From NCBI GenBank assembly GCA_012842035.1, contig DUTO01000119.1, forward strand, positions 1-17,573: a stretch of DNA of 17,573 bases, in the 5' to 3' direction. The notes below the pieces were generated by a model, which saw nothing but the letters and a program-made list of their open reading frames with translations, ran no database searches and had not been told where the DNA came from. A program made the position numbers and the translations under genes. Shown here piece after piece: positions 14,077 to 17,573 of the stretch. The first letter of the stretch is position 1; each line of letters begins with the position of its first letter. This DNA comes from Clostridia bacterium (GTDB lineage: Bacteria; Bacillota; Peptococcia; DRI-13; DTU073).

Positions 14077-15063
14077 ATGAAAAAAGGGACTATTTTTAGC
14101 GGTATGCGTCCAACAGGAAAATTGCATATTGGTCACCTAAGTGTTTTAAAAAACTGGGTGGAACTTCAAGATAAATATAATTGTTTTTTTGGTATTGTTG
14201 ATTGGCACGCTTTAACAACAGCTTTTGATAATACAGAAAAAATTCAGGAAAATAAGCGTTTAATGTTATTAGACTGGCTGGGTGCTGGTTTAGACCCGGA
14301 AAAGAGCCCTATCTTTGTGCAATCAAGTGTGAAAGAACATGGAGAATTACATCTTCTTTTATCCATGATTACACCTCTTTCTTGGGTAGAACGAGTACCT
14401 ACTTATAAAGACCAGATTGTACAATTAGGTAGCCAAGGCAAAGATATTTCCACATACGGCTTTTTAGGCTATCCGGTGTTAATGGCGGCCGATATTTTAG
14501 TTTATAGAGCAGATACGGTACCGGTTGGAGAAGACCAGCTGCCTCATTTAGAATTTACGCGAGAGTTAGCGCGGCGTTTTAATCATCTTTATAATTGTAA
14601 GTTATTTCCTGAACCTCAGGCTCAATTGGCTAAAGTAGCTATGTTGCCGGGCGTTGATGGTCGTAAAATGAGTAAAAGCTATAATAATGATATTCCTTTG
14701 GGAGCTACTACGGAAGAAATTTGGGAGAAGGTACAAATGATGGTTACGGATCCCGCCCGCATTAAGAAAAGTGACCCGGGTCATCCGGAAGTTTGCATTG
14801 TGCATACTTATCATCAACTTTATCATGCTTTAGACCTTGACGAGCTTAGTGATGACTGCCGTCAAGGGAAAATTGGTTGTGTGCAGTGTAAAAAAAGGTT
14901 AGCTAAAGTTATTGATCAACAATTAACACCTATTCGGGAAAAGCGTCAATATTATGAAAACAAACCAAAATTGCTTAGAGAAATCTTAGAAACAGGCGCC
15001 CGAGATGCGAAGATAAAAGCTACAGAAACCATGACCTTGGTTCGTTCGGCAATGAAAATATAA
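14077..15063 (+). CDS. trpS: Tryptophanyl-tRNA synthetase (Fe-S type Cys motif)
   Basis: Class Ic synthetase charging tRNA-Trp, 328 residues. ATG 14077 is chosen over the upstream in-frame ATG 14047 because GGAGG (14061-14065) precedes it and the family N-terminus KKGTIFSGMRPTGKLHIGHL follows. The HIGH box is at residues 17-20 and KMSKS at 197-201 (GRKMSKSYNN). ATERVPTYKDQ-type recognition is visible as WVERVPTYKDQ (103-113). Near the C-terminus the Cys set is Cys240, Cys261, Cys268 and Cys271 (C-x20-C-x6-C-x2-C, with CRQGKIGCVQCKK), like the [4Fe-4S]-binding motif described for Thermotoga TrpRS. No T-box leader is visible upstream; the gene is in an operon behind the M50 gene. Confidence 0.95.
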   Translation: MKKGTIFSGMRPTGKLHIGHLSVLKNWVELQDKYNCFFGIVDWHALTTAFDNTEKIQENKRLMLLDWLGAGLDPEKSPIFVQSSVKEHGELHLLLSMITPLSWVERVPTYKDQIVQLGSQGKDISTYGFLGYPVLMAADILVYRADTVPVGEDQLPHLEFTRELARRFNHLYNCKLFPEPQAQLAKVAMLPGVDGRKMSKSYNNDIPLGATTEEIWEKVQMMVTDPARIKKSDPGHPEVCIVHTYHQLYHALDLDELSDDCRQGKIGCVQCKKRLAKVIDQQLTPIREKRQYYENKPKLLREILETGARDAKIKATETMTLVRSAMKI

Positions 15064-15076
15064 AGTGGTGGAAAGA

Positions 15077-15841
15077 ATGACTTATCAAGTAAAATTACCA
15101 ATTTTTGAAGGTCCGTTGGACCTTCTCTTACATCTTATTGAAGAGAACGAAATTGATATTTATAATATTCCGATTGCCTTAATTACACAACAGTATTTAG
15201 ATTATTTAGACAGGGCGGAAGAAATAGATTTAGAGCTTACGAGTGATTTTGTAGTCATGGCTTGTACTTTGCTTTCCATTAAAGCAAGAATGCTTTTACC
15301 TAAACCGATAGTGGAGGTAACAGATGAAGAGTCGGAACTTGATCCGCGAGTGGAATTAGTGCAAAGATTATTGGAATATAAAGAGTATAAAGAAAAAGCC
15401 AAAGTATTTAGGGGATTAGAGGCGAGACAAGCCAAACATTTTTGGCGTGAAATAGATGATGAACAATTATTAAAAAAATTTCCACCACCTAATCCTATTG
15501 GCGATGCCACTTGGACAGATTTGGTTACTGCTTTTAATGAAGTCCTGGAAAGAGTGGAAAAAAGAGCACAAACTATTTCCTTAAGTAGAGAAGAAATTAC
15601 CGTTCAAAATAAAATTGAGTATATTCTAACCATATTACAAAAAAAGCCACAAGGGATTTCTTTTTATCAGCTTATTTCTCATGTTGTTACTAAAGAAGAA
15701 ATTATTGTAACCTTTTTAGCCCTTTTAGAACTAGTAAAGTCAGATAGAATTTTTCTTCGCCAAAAGAGTTTATTTGCTGATATTTATATTTTTATGACGC
15801 CTACAGAGGAGGGAGAAGAACATGCCTACTCTTTTTCCTGA
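15077..15841 (+). CDS. scpA: Segregation and condensation protein A
   Basis: Kleisin subunit bridging the two SMC heads of the bacterial condensin that compacts newly replicated origins. It has 254 residues from ATG 15077. The GTG at 15065 is also in frame, but the conserved start YQVKLPIFEGPLDLLLHLIEENEIDIYNIPIALITQQYL fits the ATG. The N-terminal helical domain covers about 1-90 and the C-terminal winged-helix about 180-250, with a charged linker (LLEYKEYKEKAKVF). The SD is GGTGG near 15067-15071. It is 13 bases downstream of trpS and overlaps scpB by 20 bases, consistent with co-translation of a complex. SMC itself is elsewhere. Confidence 0.94.
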   Translation: MTYQVKLPIFEGPLDLLLHLIEENEIDIYNIPIALITQQYLDYLDRAEEIDLELTSDFVVMACTLLSIKARMLLPKPIVEVTDEESELDPRVELVQRLLEYKEYKEKAKVFRGLEARQAKHFWREIDDEQLLKKFPPPNPIGDATWTDLVTAFNEVLERVEKRAQTISLSREEITVQNKIEYILTILQKKPQGISFYQLISHVVTKEEIIVTFLALLELVKSDRIFLRQKSLFADIYIFMTPTEEGEEHAYSFS

Positions 15842-16334
15842 TGAGACAAAAAGTATTATTGAAGCATTGTTATTTGTAACTAACGAACCTCTTACGGTAA
15901 AAACCATGGCTGAAATTATTGAGTGCCCTGAATATAATATAAAAGTTTTGTTAAAAGAAATAAAAGCCGATTGTGAGCGTGAAAGAAAAGGTTTTTGTCT
16001 TAAGGAAGTGGCAGGGGGATATTCTTTTGTAACTCGTCCGGAATATGCTCCTTATATTGAAAAGCTGGTAAAACCACGTTTAAATACGCTTACTCAAGCA
16101 GCTTTAGAAACACTGGCCATTATTGCTTATCGGCAACCTGTGACTAAAAGCGAGATTGATGAAATACGTGGTGTAAATAGTGATAGTGCCATAAATACTT
16201 TATTAGGTCGCTCTTTAATAGAGGAAGTAGGTCGCAAAGAAGGTCCAGGACGCCCTATCCTTTATGGCACAACACAAAACTTCCTAAAGTATTTTGGCTT
16301 AAAAGATTTGCAGGAATTGCCTGAGATGATATAA
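15822..16334 (+). CDS. scpB: Segregation and condensation protein B
   Basis: Winged-helix protein that forms a dimer on the ScpA linker in the SMC-ScpAB condensin. It has 170 residues, in the family range. Two tandem winged-helix domains can be seen: KSIIEALLFVTNEPLTVKTMAEII (10-33) in the first, and TQAALETLAIIAYRQPVTKSEIDEIRGVNSD with the second-domain wing GRPILYGTTQNFLKYFG. The ATG at 15822 has GAGGAGGGAG ahead of it as SD, inside scpA. Last gene of the plus-strand unit; a long hairpin follows at 16343-16380. Confidence 0.95.
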   Translation: MPTLFPDETKSIIEALLFVTNEPLTVKTMAEIIECPEYNIKVLLKEIKADCERERKGFCLKEVAGGYSFVTRPEYAPYIEKLVKPRLNTLTQAALETLAIIAYRQPVTKSEIDEIRGVNSDSAINTLLGRSLIEEVGRKEGPGRPILYGTTQNFLKYFGLKDLQELPEMI

Positions 16335-16342
16335 TTTGGATA

Positions 16343-16380
16343 TAAAACAAACAGTTGGATAAATCCAACTGTTTGTTTTA
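16343..16380. terminator. Bidirectional terminator between convergent scpB and ferritin-like gene
   Basis: Perfect 17-bp stem (16343-16359 with 16364-16380) around a TAAA loop. The GC core GTTGGA/TCCAAC is flanked by A-rich and T-rich arms, so both directions end in a T-rich strand. It lies 8 bases after the scpB stop and 4 bases from the convergent gene's stop. Confidence 0.85.
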
Positions 16381-16384
16381 AAGG

Positions 16385-16939
16385 TTAAGATTCGGCACGA
16401 TACTCGCAACCACAGAATTTACGAAGTGCTTGGTTAAAAAGTTTAATGTGAACTTTTTCATCAAGAATAATTCGTTGGAGAATTGCTTGAACATAAGGGT
16501 CGGCAATCATTTTGATATGTTTTTGATAATTTTCAATAGCTTTATATTCAGATTCAATATCTGCTTTTAGACGCTCACAAAGTTGAGTACCATAGTAGAC
16601 AAAACCACCATGCCAGTAGTTACCCTTAGTACTTTGACCACCTCTGATTACCGGATTTCCTCCCAGTTTTTTGATGGTTTCAGCCAGAATTTCCATATGT
16701 AACATTTCATTAATAGCTACATTCTCTAGTAATTCTCCTAGTTCCTCATCAATATCTTCAAAAAAGAAATAATGATATAGATATTGATTAATAGCGGTAA
16801 ATTCACTAGCTACCCCGGCATAGTCATCCATTAATAGTTCTGCATAGTAAAGATTAGGACCAAGAACTTTTTCTTCAGGATAAGGAGAAGGATCAGCATA
16901 TTTTTCTTTTTTATGTGCGTCATAATTAATTTTACTCAT
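16385..16939 (-). CDS. Ferritin-like di-metal four-helix protein
   Basis: A 184-residue protein of the ferritin/rubrerythrin superfamily, probably di-iron or di-manganese. The metal ligand pattern is complete: Glu46, E78-x-x-H81 (NEMLH), Glu131 in ESEYKAIE, and E161-x-x-H164 (DEKVH). The N-terminus before helix one (SKINYDAHKKEKYADPSPYPEEK) is charged and not helical. The C-terminus carries two close Cys (FCGCEY), possibly a metal or disulfide site. SD GGAGG (16953-16949) lies nine bases before ATG 16939. Family names such as manganese-catalase-like or bacterioferritin-like are possible; the exact activity (peroxide removal, iron storage) cannot be decided from the sequence. Its neighbour on the same strand, DUF2935, is another putative metal four-helix protein. 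Confidence 0.82.
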   Translation of the reverse strand: MSKINYDAHKKEKYADPSPYPEEKVLGPNLYYAELLMDDYAGVASEFTAINQYLYHYFFFEDIDEELGELLENVAINEMLHMEILAETIKKLGGNPVIRGGQSTKGNYWHGGFVYYGTQLCERLKADIESEYKAIENYQKHIKMIADPYVQAILQRIILDEKVHIKLFNQALRKFCGCEYRAES

Positions 16940-16963
16940 TGATAATTACCTCCAAATTATATT

Positions 16964-16981
16964 TAATATTATATAATATTA
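16964..16981. repeat. 18-bp perfect palindrome over the ferritin-like gene promoter
   Basis: TAATATTATATAATATTA is identical to its reverse complement. It covers the -10 candidate and the likely transcription start of the minus-strand gene, so it could be a repressor operator (inference). AT-rich palindromes also arise by chance. Confidence 0.5.
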
Positions 16982-16997
16982 CTGTTTTCCTTGACAT
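16968..16997 (-). promoter_or_regulatory. Candidate sigma-A promoter of the ferritin-like gene
   Basis: On the minus strand ATGTCA (16997-16992, 4 of 6 to TTGACA), 18 bases, TATAAT (16973-16968). The predicted start is about 20 bases before ATG 16939, with the SD inside that leader. The palindrome at 16964-16981 overlaps the -10. Confidence 0.5.
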
Positions 16998-17064
16998 GTG
17001 TATAAGTGCGGTAGACGACAAGTATGTAATTATATTTTTCCTTTTATGAAAATAGAATAATTTA

Positions 17065-17573
17065 TCAATTAAAATTAATTTTAACTGGTGCAGAATTACC
17101 GACTAAAAAATTCTTTTTAGGACGATAAAGAGGTTGTAAAGAAGTGGAGAAATCTGCTTCTATTTTTTTTACTTCTGTAATATTTTCTTTCTCTTCATCA
17201 AGATTAGTTGGCTCTAAGGAGATACAGGGCGCGTGGGGATAGAATGGCTTAGGGCAGGGTGGGGGAGAAGGCTTTACTTCTTGTTTAAGTACCCTTAAGT
17301 CACGTTCGATATCCTGGAGAAAACGATCTGCTTCTCTTCTCACATGGTCAGCAAGTAATGGTGGAATGATACTTAAAATTTTACATTCTTTTAAGAATTG
17401 AGTAGCTGTGGCTTTAAAATTACGAAGGTCTGTTCCTGCTTTTACAATGTCTTCAGTAAAACGAAGTAAAGAGGGAATAGGACGAGGCGTAATTTCTAAA
17501 ATAGACTCATAGTCTTCAGCCTGACAACGAAGCTCGTCAAAGGTATCACTAAATATTTGGGCTTGACTTATAA
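17065..17573 (-). CDS. DUF2935 family protein, C-terminal 168 residues (5' end outside window)
   Basis: The minus-strand frame is open to the window edge, so the GTG at 17343 is internal; 168 C-terminal residues are present. The core TRPIPSLLRFTEDIVKAGT, FKATATQFLKECKILS and SIIPPLLADHVRREADRFLQ match the second repeat of DUF2935, a duplicated helical-bundle family. The His and Glu in ADHVRREA would be metal ligands by analogy with known DUF2935 structures. The following 60 or so residues are unusual: Pro-rich with two Cys (PSPPPCPKPFYPHAPC), then charged and disordered, ending KKNFLVGNSAPVKINFN. The stop is at 17067-17065. DUF2935 proteins are often seen in spore formers; a spore role is an inference. 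No SD or start is visible in the window. Confidence 0.75.
   Translation of the reverse strand, partial: ISQAQIFSDTFDELRCQAEDYESILEITPRPIPSLLRFTEDIVKAGTDLRNFKATATQFLKECKILSIIPPLLADHVRREADRFLQDIERDLRVLKQEVKPSPPPCPKPFYPHAPCISLEPTNLDEEKENITEVKKIEADFSTSLQPLYRPKKNFLVGNSAPVKINFN

Noticed and set aside
15202..15510. A 102-residue minus-strand reading frame inside scpA
   Set aside because: Antisense shadow of a well-conserved gene, Ser-rich with no recognisable domain.
16991..16996. Perfect TTGACA on the plus strand as a promoter
   Set aside because: No -10 lies 16-18 bases downstream and no plus-strand gene follows.
17020..17047. Sigma-G-like pair on the minus strand (TCATA-N18-CATACTT) ahead of the ferritin-like gene
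   Set aside because: One mismatch in each element and a leader of over 70 bases; the sigma-A-like site nearer the SD is the better fit.

Overview
The window is AT-rich (GC roughly in the mid-30s percent, by eye) and comes from an endospore-forming Firmicute. Three things support this: Gly/Leu-rich genes with strong Shine-Dalgarno (SD) sequences, frequent GTG/TTG starts, and the sporulation block dacF-spoIIAA-spoIIAB-sigF-spoVA-lysA in the order known from Bacillus (ripX-drm-pupG-dacF-spoIIA-spoVA-lysA). The spoVA part holds only the C, D and E genes, with no spoVAA/AB/AF, and a pair of 2-hydroxyacyl-CoA-dehydratase-activase-like genes sits in the block. Both points favour a clostridial lineage, perhaps Peptococcaceae-like, over Bacillus. 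The lineage is an inference. I see no mobile elements, tRNA/rRNA genes or CRISPR.

Layout. 1-3301 (+): 5'-truncated xerD, then deoB and pdp in a tight run (recombinase plus nucleoside salvage). About 3290-3500: a short divergent region with a 41-codon minus-strand membrane-peptide gene and sigma-F-like promoter sequences ahead of dacF. 3505-6404 (+): dacF with its own terminator, then a candidate sigma-H promoter and spoIIAA-spoIIAB-sigF, closed by a terminator that overlaps the sigF stop codon. 6411-8507 (+): a candidate forespore promoter embedded in that terminator, then spoVAC (unusual N-terminal extension and probable CTG start), spoVAD and spoVAE. 8560-10588 (+): two CoA-activase-related genes overlapping by about 107 nt, which looks like a one-base frameshift near the end of the first. 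10575-12172 (+): lysA from its own extended -10 promoter, plus a 65-residue membrane protein. 12186-16334 (+): CCA/poly(A)-type nucleotidyltransferase, M50 site-2-type protease, trpS (with an Fe-S-type Cys motif), scpA and scpB. 16343-16380: a 17-bp hairpin terminator shared by convergent units. 16385-17573 (-): a ferritin-like di-metal protein and a DUF2935 protein running off the window edge.

How the genes work together. DacF (forespore peptidoglycan carboxypeptidase) and the SpoIIAA/SpoIIAB/SigF partner-switching module start the forespore programme. The SpoVA proteins then load dipicolinic acid into the spore. LysA makes lysine from meso-diaminopimelate, which is also a peptidoglycan and dipicolinate-branch metabolite. 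ScpA and ScpB are the SMC partners for chromosome condensation, and XerD resolves chromosome dimers, so much of the window concerns chromosome and spore biology. No wholly new multi-gene system is obvious. The best leads are the SpoVAC extension, the activase pair, the divergent micro-ORF and several promoter/terminator overlaps.
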